A model generated the notes under the pieces. The model ran no database searches. It was not told where the DNA came from and was given only the letters and a program-made list of their open reading frames with translations. 45,895 nucleotides of DNA from DAOMFM01 sp035429825. Its GTDB lineage: Bacteria > Acidobacteriota > Blastocatellia > UBA7656 > JADIYM01. The DNA is taken from assembly GCA_044224215.1 (NCBI GenBank), contig JBGAKX010000022.1:1-45895 (forward strand), in the 5' to 3' direction. The stretch's first letter is position 1. Each line of letters begins with the position of its first letter. Shown piece after piece: positions 8,770 through 16,197 of the stretch. The position numbers and the translations under genes are program-made.

Positions 8770-9517
8770 TGTTCCTCCGAGTGGACGGGTGTGGATGAAA
8801 GGGCGCGCCGCGCAACCAGAGCCGCAGCGCCTGCCAGTAGATACCGGTGACGACCGAGGCCGTCATCCACACGTGTCGCGCAAGGCAGCCAGCGAGCACA
8901 GGGCCGGTCATCGGCGCGCGTCGGAGAGCCAGGGTCGCGTCGAACACGCGCTCGTCGCCGCCGCGGTTCTCCATGTGGACGTGAAGGCGGTCGCCGGGAG
9001 TGGAGAAGCGCCAGTGGTAGTTCTGGTCCATCGGCATGAACGGAGAGACGTGGAATTCCTTGTCGAACGACGCCCGATGCGACCGGCTCCGCGGGTTTGC
9101 GCGCACCACGTACGCATGCCTCTCGCCCCATGGCGTGTTCGTGATCTCGGCGACGACGGTCTCGACCATCGCGCCCGACGGGTCGAAGCAGAAATAGAAA
9201 CTCACGGGATTCTGCACGTAGCCCCAGTACCGCAGGTGCGTCAGCAGGCGGATCGGCCCCGTCGGGCGCTGGCCGGTGCGTTCGGCCACCAGCTGACGCA
9301 CCGCGTCCGCCAGCGGCACGGCCGGATCCCCCAGGTAGTCAGCGCGGCGGAACCACGCGGGTGCGAAACGCCGGGCGGACCAGAGCCAGCGGCCGCGGAA
9401 CACGACCGGGATCTCGTCGAGGTCGAGATAGAGCATGAACATCCGGTACCGGAACTCGTGCGCCACCGGAGTGAACCGGCGGTGCCGGATGGTGCCTTTG
9501 TACACGCAACTGTTCAT
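8744..9517 (-). CDS. DUF1365 domain-containing protein
   Basis: This 257-aa protein is a clear DUF1365 member (PF07103). It begins MNSCVYKGTIRHRR and carries HEFRYRMFMLYLDLDE, LTHLRYWGYVQNPVSFYFCF, EITNTPWGERHAYVV and, near residue 170, FHVSPFMPMDQNYHWRF. The biochemical role is not established. It is almost always encoded between an FAD-dependent oxidoreductase and a CFA-like synthase, as here, so a part in making a modified fatty acid is likely. Its ATG overlaps the stop of the oxidoreductase by four bases, and its last 26 bp overlap the cfa start, so the three proteins are probably made in fixed ratio. Confidence 0.9.
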   Translation of the reverse strand: MNSCVYKGTIRHRRFTPVAHEFRYRMFMLYLDLDEIPVVFRGRWLWSARRFAPAWFRRADYLGDPAVPLADAVRQLVAERTGQRPTGPIRLLTHLRYWGYVQNPVSFYFCFDPSGAMVETVVAEITNTPWGERHAYVVRANPRSRSHRASFDKEFHVSPFMPMDQNYHWRFSTPGDRLHVHMENRGGDERVFDATLALRRAPMTGPVLAGCLARHVWMTASVVTGIYWQALRLWLRGAPFHPHPSTRRNNVDPVVTR

Positions 9518-10767
9518 GCCACCACCAGACCCGGGTGGACGGTCGACTCGATCTCGCGCGCGACCGCAAGCCCGCTCACGACACCGTCCTCATGGAAACC
9601 ATTGCCCCAGTATGCGCCGCAGTAGTACGTCCGGTTGGGACCGCTCACCTCACGGCGCCGTGCGCGGGCCGTCACGCCGGCTTGAGTCACCATGGGATGG
9701 TGATACGTCACCCTCCCGATCACGCGATCCGGGTCGATGGCGCCGGTCGCGTTCAGGGTCACGCAGAACGTTTCGGGCGCATCGAGGGACTGCAGCATGT
9801 TCATGTTGTACGTGACCACGGCGGGCGCATCCGGGGTGCCCGTCACGTGGTAGTTCCAGGAACCCCATGCCGCCCGTCGCCGAGGCAGCAGCGACGTATC
9901 GGTGTGGAGAACCACGTCGTTCTCCTGGTACGGCAGCGCGCCAAGAATCTCGAGTTCGGCGCGCGTCGGGTCTGCGAGCATCGCAAGCGCCTGGTCACTG
10001 TGGCACGCCAGCACGACGTGGTCAAACCGCTCACCGTCCACGAGGACATGGTCGCGAAGACGCTCGATGCGCCGGACGCGGTGCCGTGTGCGAATCGAGC
10101 TGCGCATCGGGGCGGTGAGAGCCTCGACGTAGCGCGATGACCCGCCTTCCACCACGCGCCACACGGGCCGGTCGTCCACCGTCAGCATTCCGTGGTTGTC
10201 AAAGAAGTCGACGAAGAACCGCGCCGGCATGTCGAGGACTCGCGCGGGCGGCAGCGACCAGATGGCGGACCCCATCGGCACGAGGTACCAGTCGCGGAAC
10301 GCGTCCGAGTACCGGCCGGCATCCACGAGGGCTCCGAGCGTGAGCTCTGCGCCCTCGGCGTGCACGATGCGCGGCGCCGAACGGTTAAACCGCAGCACGT
10401 CGGCAAGCATGCGCAGGAACCGGGGCCGTACCGCGTTGGCAGGCTGGACGAACAGCTGCCGCAGGCTCGACCCGTTGTATTCGAGGTTCGCCCGGTCGTG
10501 ACGCAGGCTGAAACTCATTGTGCTTGGCTGCGTGCGGATCCCGAGCTCGGCCAGCAGCGCCATGAAGTTCGGGTAGTTGCGCTCGTTGCAGACGATGAAC
10601 CCGGAATCCACGCGGTACTCGCGCCCGCCGGATCGCACGTTCCACGAGTGAACATGCCCCCCAATCCGGTCGTCCGCCTCGAACACCGTCACGTCGTGGC
10701 GTTCGTGCAGGGCTCGCGCGGCGACGAGCCCCGACACGCCGCTGCCGACGATGGCAACGCGGGTCAC
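9514..10767 (-). CDS. FAD-dependent amine-oxidase-like oxidoreductase
   Basis: This 417-aa protein starts with the dinucleotide-binding motif VAIVGSGVSGLVAARAL followed by TVFEADDRIGGHVHSW, the ADP-ribose and GG motif of the flavin amine oxidase/phytoene desaturase superfamily. Other family segments are VDSGFIVCNERNYPNF, ARFFVDFFDNHGML, VVEGGSSRYVEAL and a C-terminal YYCGAYWGNGFHEDGV that closes the FAD site. The start is GTG at 10767: it overlaps the desaturase stop (GTGA) and has GGAGGCGG just upstream, whereas the longer frame above it is antisense-like. Homologues lie in light- or singlet-oxygen-induced clusters with DUF1365 and CFA-like genes. It probably introduces or rearranges a double bond in a methylated acyl chain (inference). 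Confidence 0.9.
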   Translation of the reverse strand: MTRVAIVGSGVSGLVAARALHERHDVTVFEADDRIGGHVHSWNVRSGGREYRVDSGFIVCNERNYPNFMALLAELGIRTQPSTMSFSLRHDRANLEYNGSSLRQLFVQPANAVRPRFLRMLADVLRFNRSAPRIVHAEGAELTLGALVDAGRYSDAFRDWYLVPMGSAIWSLPPARVLDMPARFFVDFFDNHGMLTVDDRPVWRVVEGGSSRYVEALTAPMRSSIRTRHRVRRIERLRDHVLVDGERFDHVVLACHSDQALAMLADPTRAELEILGALPYQENDVVLHTDTSLLPRRRAAWGSWNYHVTGTPDAPAVVTYNMNMLQSLDAPETFCVTLNATGAIDPDRVIGRVTYHHPMVTQAGVTARARRREVSGPNRTYYCGAYWGNGFHEDGVVSGLAVAREIESTVHPGLVVA

Positions 10768-11687
10768 TCCGCCTCCAGAAGCCGCGCGGGAACCGGGCGG
10801 AGGTCGCGGATGATGCCACACCATTTGAGCACCACCAGTCCGTAGTAGGTGAGGTCGATCTCCCACCAGAAGAATCCCTGGCGCGTCGAGCCGGGATAGC
10901 GGTGGTGGTTGTTGTGCCAGCCTTCGCCCAGCGTGATGAGGGCGAGCGGGAGGCTGTTGCGGCTGTCGTCGTCGGTCTCGTAGCGGCGCGTGCCGTGGCG
11001 ATGGGCGAGCGAGTTGATGAAGCAGGTGCAGTGGAAGAGCACCACGGTGCTCACGAAGTACCCCCACACCAGCCAGGGCCATCCGCCGATGGCAAACAGG
11101 GTGACGGCCAGCGCCACCGGCACGACGATGTCATAGCGGTCGAGCCAGCGAAGCTCGGGGTAGCGGGCCAGGTCGGGGACCTCTCGCACGTCCGTCACGA
11201 AGTTCTGCGCAGTGGTAATCCAGCCCATGTGGCTCCACCAGATACCGTGGTGCCGCGGCGAGTGGACGTCACGTTCGGTGTCCGCATGGCGGTGGTGTTT
11301 GCGGTGGTGCGCGGCCCACCAGAGCGCGCCGCGTTGCGTGGCGCTCGCTCCGATAACCGCGAACACGAATTGCGCCGCACGGCTGGTGCGGAACGTGCGA
11401 TGCGAGAAGTACCGGTGATAGAACCCCGTGATGGCGAACATCCGGACGGCATAGAGAACCACTCCAGCGGCGACCGCACTGCCATGCCAGCCCACCGCGA
11501 ACACGCCGAGGCAGGCAACGTGCAAGCCGATAAACGGCAGCACGCGGAGCCACTCGACGCGTCTTGCCGCCGCAGGCGCTCCTTCCGAGACGGGCGCCAC
11601 GTCGCCCTGATCGAACCACTGCAGGAGCGCCCGCGCCCGTGACGTCGCACGGACCGTGTCGCGTCCTTCGCTCGCTTGCTTCATCAT
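10764..11687 (-). CDS. Membrane fatty acid (acyl-CoA-type) desaturase
   Basis: This 307-aa integral membrane di-iron desaturase has the three histidine clusters of the delta-9 acyl desaturase family: HRYFSHRTF (about 91-99), HHRKHHRHAD (about 126-135) and HNNHHRYPGS (about 257-266), between hydrophobic helices. It would insert a cis double bond into fatty acyl chains using O2 and an electron donor. The product is the natural substrate for the CFA-like enzymes encoded next. The start is one of two consecutive ATGs (11687 or 11684) with GGGAG upstream, overlapping the stop of the MerR gene. The position right after the regulator suggests it is the first enzyme of the pathway. Confidence 0.92.
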   Translation of the reverse strand: MMKQASEGRDTVRATSRARALLQWFDQGDVAPVSEGAPAAARRVEWLRVLPFIGLHVACLGVFAVGWHGSAVAAGVVLYAVRMFAITGFYHRYFSHRTFRTSRAAQFVFAVIGASATQRGALWWAAHHRKHHRHADTERDVHSPRHHGIWWSHMGWITTAQNFVTDVREVPDLARYPELRWLDRYDIVVPVALAVTLFAIGGWPWLVWGYFVSTVVLFHCTCFINSLAHRHGTRRYETDDDSRNSLPLALITLGEGWHNNHHRYPGSTRQGFFWWEIDLTYYGLVVLKWCGIIRDLRPVPARLLEAE

Positions 11688-12607
11688 AAACTCCCGAGGT
11701 GCATAGCGTGGCTGCGCAGCAGCGCGCGCCAGTGCTGAAGGTCCCGCACCACGGTGACCCCCCGCACATCCGACAGGCCCGCAACGCCTGCGCCGCCGAC
11801 GAGGAGCGGCACATGCTGCGGCAAGAGCGCCCGCAGGGTGCGCAGTTCGCGGGCCAGGTCGCTGCAGGAGGCCGCCGCGCTCAGCGCTACGGCGCGCGCA
11901 CCACCCTGCCCGGCGCCGGCCGCGATCTGCTCCACGGGCAGATCAGACCCGAGCCATGTGACGTGCCATCCGTCGTGCGCCGCGACAGCCGCAGCCATCA
12001 TTGCGCCGAACGCGTGGAGTTCGCCCGGCGGCGTGGCGATGACAATGCGCGGCGCGGCGCCAGGCACCTCGAGCGCGCGCGCCATCCCGCCAAGAAGCTG
12101 GAGGATCGAGACGGACGCCGCGTGCTCGTGCGCGATCGTGATGCGCCCTTCGTGCCACTCGTTGCCGATCTCCACGAGCAGCGGCGCAATGACCTCTTCG
12201 ACGAACGGGACGGCGCCAAGTGAGAGCATCGCGCGCCGGAGCGTCGATTCGAGCGCCTCCGGCGTCAGTGCGCGCACGGCCTCCATGGCCTGCTCCTGGT
12301 ACGCCCGCGGCAGAGCGGGTCCCGTCCTGGAGCGCTCCGCATCCTCGGCGACCGTCTTGAGGAGCTCGCTTGTGGACAGCGACGCCACAGAGGCAACGGA
12401 ACGTCCCGCGCTCGTCGCGCGGTTGAGAAGCGTGAGGTGCTGCACATCGGCGTCGGAGTAGAGTCGCTCGCCTCGCTCACTGCGCGCCGGATGGACGACG
12501 CCGTAACGACGCTCCCAGGCCCGTAGCACGTGAGAGGAAAGCCCCGTTCGCGCCGTAACGACGCCGATCGGGTGACGCGGGTCGTCCTTGGTCTTGCGCT
12601 CGGCCAC
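11684..12607 (-). CDS. carH: MerR-family regulator with cobalamin-binding photoreceptor domain (CarH/LitR type)
   Basis: This 307-aa protein has a MerR winged helix (about 10-80: PIGVVTARTGLSSHVLRAWERRYG, quoted in part as HVLRAWERRYG), a four-helix bundle and a Rossmann B12-binding domain. The photoreceptor signature is present: Trp151-x9-Glu161-His162 (W...AHEH), which in CarH caps the adenosyl group and supplies the light-state His ligand, and Glu196-x-His198-x-x-Gly201 (ELHAFG), the lower axial His motif. By analogy the AdoCbl-bound tetramer represses in the dark and light disassembles it. The start is GTG at 12607, with no Shine-Dalgarno sequence but a promoter ending seven bases upstream, suggesting a leaderless mRNA. 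It heads the lipid operon and so probably controls itself and these genes. Confidence 0.93.
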   Translation of the reverse strand: MAERKTKDDPRHPIGVVTARTGLSSHVLRAWERRYGVVHPARSERGERLYSDADVQHLTLLNRATSAGRSVASVASLSTSELLKTVAEDAERSRTGPALPRAYQEQAMEAVRALTPEALESTLRRAMLSLGAVPFVEEVIAPLLVEIGNEWHEGRITIAHEHAASVSILQLLGGMARALEVPGAAPRIVIATPPGELHAFGAMMAAAVAAHDGWHVTWLGSDLPVEQIAAGAGQGGARAVALSAAASCSDLARELRTLRALLPQHVPLLVGGAGVAGLSDVRGVTVVRDLQHWRALLRSHAMHLGSL

Positions 12608-12613
12608 GGAGGA

Positions 12614-12642
12614 ACGATAGCCATGTGTCTAAGCATTGTCAA
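12614..12642 (-). promoter_or_regulatory. Sigma-70-type promoter of the carH-lipid operon
   Basis: On the minus strand, TTGACA (12642-12637) is followed after 17 bp by TATCGT (12619-12614). The -35 is a perfect consensus and the -10 matches four of six. The expected transcription start, about seven bases downstream, falls on or next to the GTG start codon at 12607. The only purine-rich run nearby is on the opposite strand. This predicts a leaderless transcript. Confidence 0.65.
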
Positions 12643-12652
12643 GGTCGAAGTC

Positions 12653-12701
12653 CTAGACAATGGCTAGACATACTGCAATCCGTCGCGGAATTTCCTAGAC
12701 T
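12653..12701. promoter_or_regulatory. Candidate CarH operator: spaced CTAGACA direct repeats
   Basis: On the plus strand CTAGACAATGG (12653-12663) and CTAGACATACT (12664-12674) are adjacent 11-bp direct repeats. A third CTAGACT begins at 12695, and an inverted TGTCTA lies at 12626-12631 inside the promoter spacer. The offsets (11 and 31 bp) are close to whole helical turns. CarH of Thermus is known to contact head-to-tail ~11-bp repeats near its promoter, so these are good operator candidates. Binding is inferred. Confidence 0.5.
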
Positions 12702-12732
12702 CGTGACTCCAGGGTCTGGAGGTTACGTTCCC

Positions 12733-14745
12733 CTACGGCGCCACACCCAGCGCCCGGTACACCTCCGCCGATCGGTACACCGCGCCATCCTTCACCACAA
12801 GCGACGTCTTCCGCACATCCGAAATCCTCGTCACCGGATCCCCGTCCACAAGCACGACGTCCGCCAGCTTCCCCGCCTCGATCGAACCCAGCTCCTTGTC
12901 GCGACCCATGACACGTGCCGCGCCGATCGTCGCCAGCTGCAGCACGTTCGGCGCCGGAATCCCGGCCTTTACGTACAACTCGAGCTCCCTGTGATACGCG
13001 AATCCCGCCAGGCTGTCCGTTCCGACAACGATCCGAATTCCAGACCTGTAGAGCAGCGCCACCATCTCGAGCACCTTGTCGAACGACGCGCGGTATCGCG
13101 CGTCCATCCCGTCCGGCACGGGCAGCCCGCCCGACAGGAAACCCCGGCGCACCTGAGGCGGCAGCCGATCGGCGACCGCGGCAAACACCGGGTCGATCGT
13201 GCCTTTCCGCGCGACAAAGAGCTCCTCGAAGGCATTCGCCGTCGGATCGATCACCGTGTGACGGTCCTGCAGCAGCTTCACGAACGCCTGCACGCGCGCC
13301 GACTGCAGATCGAGTTCGGTCGCGTGCTCGGCCACTGCCGTGAATCGCGCCGGCGTCCGCGTGTCCTTCACCGTGTCGAACAGGAAATTGAGAAACAGCA
13401 TGTTCACGTGCTGGATCTCGTCATAGCCGGCGCGAACCGCCTGCTCGGCCGTCATGAACGCGGGGATGTGCCCGCTCACGCGCATGCCGCGCTTGTGCGC
13501 CTCGTCCGCGATCACCGACACCAGCTCCGGCTTGATGGAGCTGTAGATCTTCACCTGCACGTACCCCTCGGACTTCAGCTTCTCGACGGTGGCACGCGCC
13601 TGCTCCGGCGTGTCGACGAGCACGCCCGTCGGCGCCGTGAACGGCCCCGAGCCGTCGACCAGGCCCGCCATGATCACCCTCGGCCCGACCGCCGTGCCGG
13701 CGTCGAAGCGCTCGCGCAATGCATTGAGCGTCTCGTAGTCGTTTCCCATGTCGCGCGTCGTCGTCACGCCCGCCGCGATGTGCAGTGCGCCGTCGATCCC
13801 CGACATGTGCACGTGCATGTCCCACAGACCCGGCAGCAGCGTCTTGCCGCGCGCGTCGACCACGTCGACGCCCTCCGGAATCTTCACGGTGCCGTCGGGC
13901 CCGACGGCCGCGATTCGGTTTCCGAGCACGAGGACCGTCGTTGCGGGCTTCACCACGCCCGCGACCGAATCGAACACGCTCGCACCCGTGAACGCGATGC
14001 CCACCTTGGGCACGTGGCGCAGCGACTTCGCGAGATCGGACGTCCACGCGCTCGCCGCCTTCTCCTGCGCATCGAGCAGTTGCGGGATCGCCGACTCCCA
14101 TCCCTCGCGAATGACGCTCGACCAGCTCGACACGTTTGCAAAAAACGTTCCGTCCGTGTCGAGCCAGATCGCCGCCGGGTCGAACGCGAGACCCTCCAGC
14201 ACGTACTGCACGACCGTCCGCTTCTTTTCGTTTGCGGAGATCTCGACCTTGCCAATCGTGCGAATCCTGACCTCGCCCGCCGGCAGCAGCGCGAGCTTGT
14301 GGTCAGGCGCCGCGAGCAGCGCGCGCGCGAGCACCGCGCCTTCGACCGGGGCGCCGTTCAGGCTGACATAGAACACGCGGCCGGTCGCCGGCGCCTCGCC
14401 GTGTTCGGACTCGTTGTTCCACTTCGCCAGACCCTTCTCGACGACGAACGTCTCGTTGACCGCATTCTTGTAGTAGTCGTTGCCGGTGACCTCGATCCGC
14501 GTGGGAACGCCGCCGTCGCCGACCTCGATTCGGGACACGGTCTTTGGACCGCGGCCCCGGTCGTTGAATTCAAAGGTCGCTTCGATGCGGCCGCCGGGGA
14601 GCTCGCGCACGACCTGTTCGCCGGCGGTGCGTCCGGCGGTGATGACGAGGTAGCGCACCGCGGCCGGTTCCTGAAACGGCCGGGCTGAAATGCCCGACGG
14701 AACGAGCAGGGAAACGAGTGCGAACGCGATCGCGAAACGCCGCAT
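12733..14745 (-). CDS. Secreted metal-dependent amidohydrolase family protein
   Basis: This 670-aa protein begins with a signal peptide (MRRFAIAFALVSLLVPSGISA). A beta-rich N-terminal region of about 230 residues of unknown function comes next, then a composite beta-domain (VLVLGNRIAAVGPDG) and the amidohydrolase TIM barrel. Metal ligands are visible: His311 and His313 in DMHVHM, a bridging-type Lys in VQVKIYSS, His in SGHIP and QHVN, and Asp in VVGTDSLAG. The C-terminal GSIEAGKLADVVLVDGDP closes the fold. It resembles the imidazolonepropionase/prolidase-like periplasmic hydrolases common in Acidobacteriota; the substrate is unknown. The ATG at 14745 is chosen over an upstream GTG because AGGAGGTG sits five bases before it and it starts the signal peptide. 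Confidence 0.88.
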   Translation of the reverse strand: MRRFAIAFALVSLLVPSGISARPFQEPAAVRYLVITAGRTAGEQVVRELPGGRIEATFEFNDRGRGPKTVSRIEVGDGGVPTRIEVTGNDYYKNAVNETFVVEKGLAKWNNESEHGEAPATGRVFYVSLNGAPVEGAVLARALLAAPDHKLALLPAGEVRIRTIGKVEISANEKKRTVVQYVLEGLAFDPAAIWLDTDGTFFANVSSWSSVIREGWESAIPQLLDAQEKAASAWTSDLAKSLRHVPKVGIAFTGASVFDSVAGVVKPATTVLVLGNRIAAVGPDGTVKIPEGVDVVDARGKTLLPGLWDMHVHMSGIDGALHIAAGVTTTRDMGNDYETLNALRERFDAGTAVGPRVIMAGLVDGSGPFTAPTGVLVDTPEQARATVEKLKSEGYVQVKIYSSIKPELVSVIADEAHKRGMRVSGHIPAFMTAEQAVRAGYDEIQHVNMLFLNFLFDTVKDTRTPARFTAVAEHATELDLQSARVQAFVKLLQDRHTVIDPTANAFEELFVARKGTIDPVFAAVADRLPPQVRRGFLSGGLPVPDGMDARYRASFDKVLEMVALLYRSGIRIVVGTDSLAGFAYHRELELYVKAGIPAPNVLQLATIGAARVMGRDKELGSIEAGKLADVVLVDGDPVTRISDVRKTSLVVKDGAVYRSAEVYRALGVAP

Positions 14746-14821
14746 GTGACACCTCCTGGTCGGTTGGTCCGCCAAGGGTACCATACGGCTCCAAGGCCGT
14801 AGCGACGTCGAATGCTTAGCC

Positions 14822-14963
14822 TTTGGAGTGCGCCGGCAAGCGAAGCGCGACGGCGCTTTGTATGTGGCCGTCGCTCACTTCTGATTCGGCCGCCGAAATC
14901 TGTATCGCGCGGTCGCAGCGTCATCAAAGCGCCGTCGCGCTTCGCTTGCCGGCGCACTCCAAA
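14822..14963. repeat. Perfect 39-bp inverted repeat with 64-bp loop
   Basis: Bases 14822-14860 and 14925-14963 are exact reverse complements. The ends read TTTGGAGTGCGCCGGCAAGC and the inner part contains GCGAAGCGCGACGGCGC. The 64-bp loop codes for nothing. Long perfect arms without a transposase suggest a MITE-like or REP-like dispersed element. It lies between the 3' end of the AI-2E family gene and the 5' end of the amidohydrolase gene, so it could also form a very stable hairpin at the operon's end. No second copy was found in the window. Confidence 0.85.
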
Positions 14964-14981
14964 CGGCAGCGCTCTGCTACG

Positions 14982-16127
14982 TCAGGTCGCGATAGGTCCT
15001 TCTGTCGACTGTTCAGCCAATTGTGGCGTCCCCGGGCTGGCCTCTGGATCGTTACCGACCCAGTTCATAAAGATCTCATACCCGAGCGCCAGCACCGTCG
15101 CTCCGACGAACAGTCCGACAATACCCCCGCTCGCCATGCCTCCGAGCGCACCAAGCAGGATCACCGGCATCGGGACGTCGACGCCACGGCCGAGCATCAA
15201 CGGCTTCAGGACATTGTCCGCCATGCCGGCAACGAGCAGCACGATCGTAGCGATGATCGCGGCCGTGTTGCCATACGCGCCGCTCGACCAGATGTACCCG
15301 ATGACCGGGATCGTGACGAGCAGCGCCGGCACCTGCGCGATGCCCAGGACGAGCGCGATGATCGCAAGCACGCCCGCTCCGGGAACGCCGCAGACCAGCA
15401 AGATCACCCCGATGAGGATCGCCTGGATGAACGCAACGCCGATCACGCCTTGCGCGACCGCGCGGATCGTCGCCGCCGAGAGTCTGAGGAGCGCCTCGCC
15501 ACGTTCGACGCCGACGACGCGAACAAAGATCGCCTCGCTGCTGCGCGCGCCCGATTCGCCGAACGCCATCACGATACCCGAGACGATGAACGACGCGAGA
15601 AACAGCAGCAGGCCGGTGCCAATGCTCGCAACAATCGAAAGCGACTTCGCAGCCAGTTCGCCGATCTTCGGCTGCATGCTCTGGACGAGCCCCGGCAGGT
15701 CCGTGTGTGCCCTCGACCACACGTCGTAGATCGTCGGGCCGACGACCGGCCACGTCGCAACGTTCTCCTTCGGGGCGGGTATCGCGAGCGTGTTGTGCTG
15801 CACCGCACCGATGAACTCCCGGACCGAATCGCCAAACGAGCTCAACAACAGCGCCGTCGGCGCGAGGATCAGCAGGATGCCGACCGTCACGAGAACGATC
15901 GAGGCGAGCGACTGCTTCCCGCCGAGCCTGCGCGCGATCCACTGGTGCAGCGGGTACATCGCAACAGCGAAGATGATCGACCAGACCATCAGCGCAAGAA
16001 ACGGCGAGAAGATCTGGTAGCACAGCAACGCCATCGCCCCGATCAACGCCGCTCGGATCATCAGGTCGAGGAGACGCGTCGAGCCTTGCTGTTCGACTTC
16101 GGGCCCTGGCTTCGGAGGTGTGTTCAT
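14982..16127 (-). CDS. AI-2E family transporter-like membrane protein
   Basis: This 381-aa polytopic protein belongs to the AI-2E transport family (PF01594, YdiK/PerM/TqsA-like). It has N-terminal paired helices (ALIGAMALLCYQIFSPFLA), a central soluble stretch (about 100-160), and the conserved second half with GVIGVAFIQAILIGVILL, GIAQVPALLVTIPVIGYIW and the C-terminal DNVLKPLMLGRGVDVPMPVI motif. Members have been linked to AI-2 export, Na+/H+ antiport and small-molecule efflux, so the substrate here is open. The start at 16127 has GGGAGAA five bases upstream. It is the last gene of the C4-dicarboxylate operon, 70 bp behind the AspT-like gene. Confidence 0.87.
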   Translation of the reverse strand: MNTPPKPGPEVEQQGSTRLLDLMIRAALIGAMALLCYQIFSPFLALMVWSIIFAVAMYPLHQWIARRLGGKQSLASIVLVTVGILLILAPTALLLSSFGDSVREFIGAVQHNTLAIPAPKENVATWPVVGPTIYDVWSRAHTDLPGLVQSMQPKIGELAAKSLSIVASIGTGLLLFLASFIVSGIVMAFGESGARSSEAIFVRVVGVERGEALLRLSAATIRAVAQGVIGVAFIQAILIGVILLVCGVPGAGVLAIIALVLGIAQVPALLVTIPVIGYIWSSGAYGNTAAIIATIVLLVAGMADNVLKPLMLGRGVDVPMPVILLGALGGMASGGIVGLFVGATVLALGYEIFMNWVGNDPEASPGTPQLAEQSTEGPIAT

Positions 16128-16197
16128 TGGTTTCTCCCTATCATGCGGTGGGTCGACCGTCCAAAGCGTGCTGCGCACGAACGCGTGCCCGTCACCG

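Noticed and set aside
12622..12666. Plus-strand mini-ORF (MCLSIVKVEVLDNG) behind a GGAGGAA sequence
   Set aside because: Fourteen codons with no downstream gene on that strand; it lies within the carH promoter and is probably coincidence.
12625..14688. 687-codon plus-strand open frame opposite the amidohydrolase
   Set aside because: Antisense shadow in GC-rich DNA; the product is Arg/His-rich with no domain, and the minus strand encodes an evident amidohydrolase.
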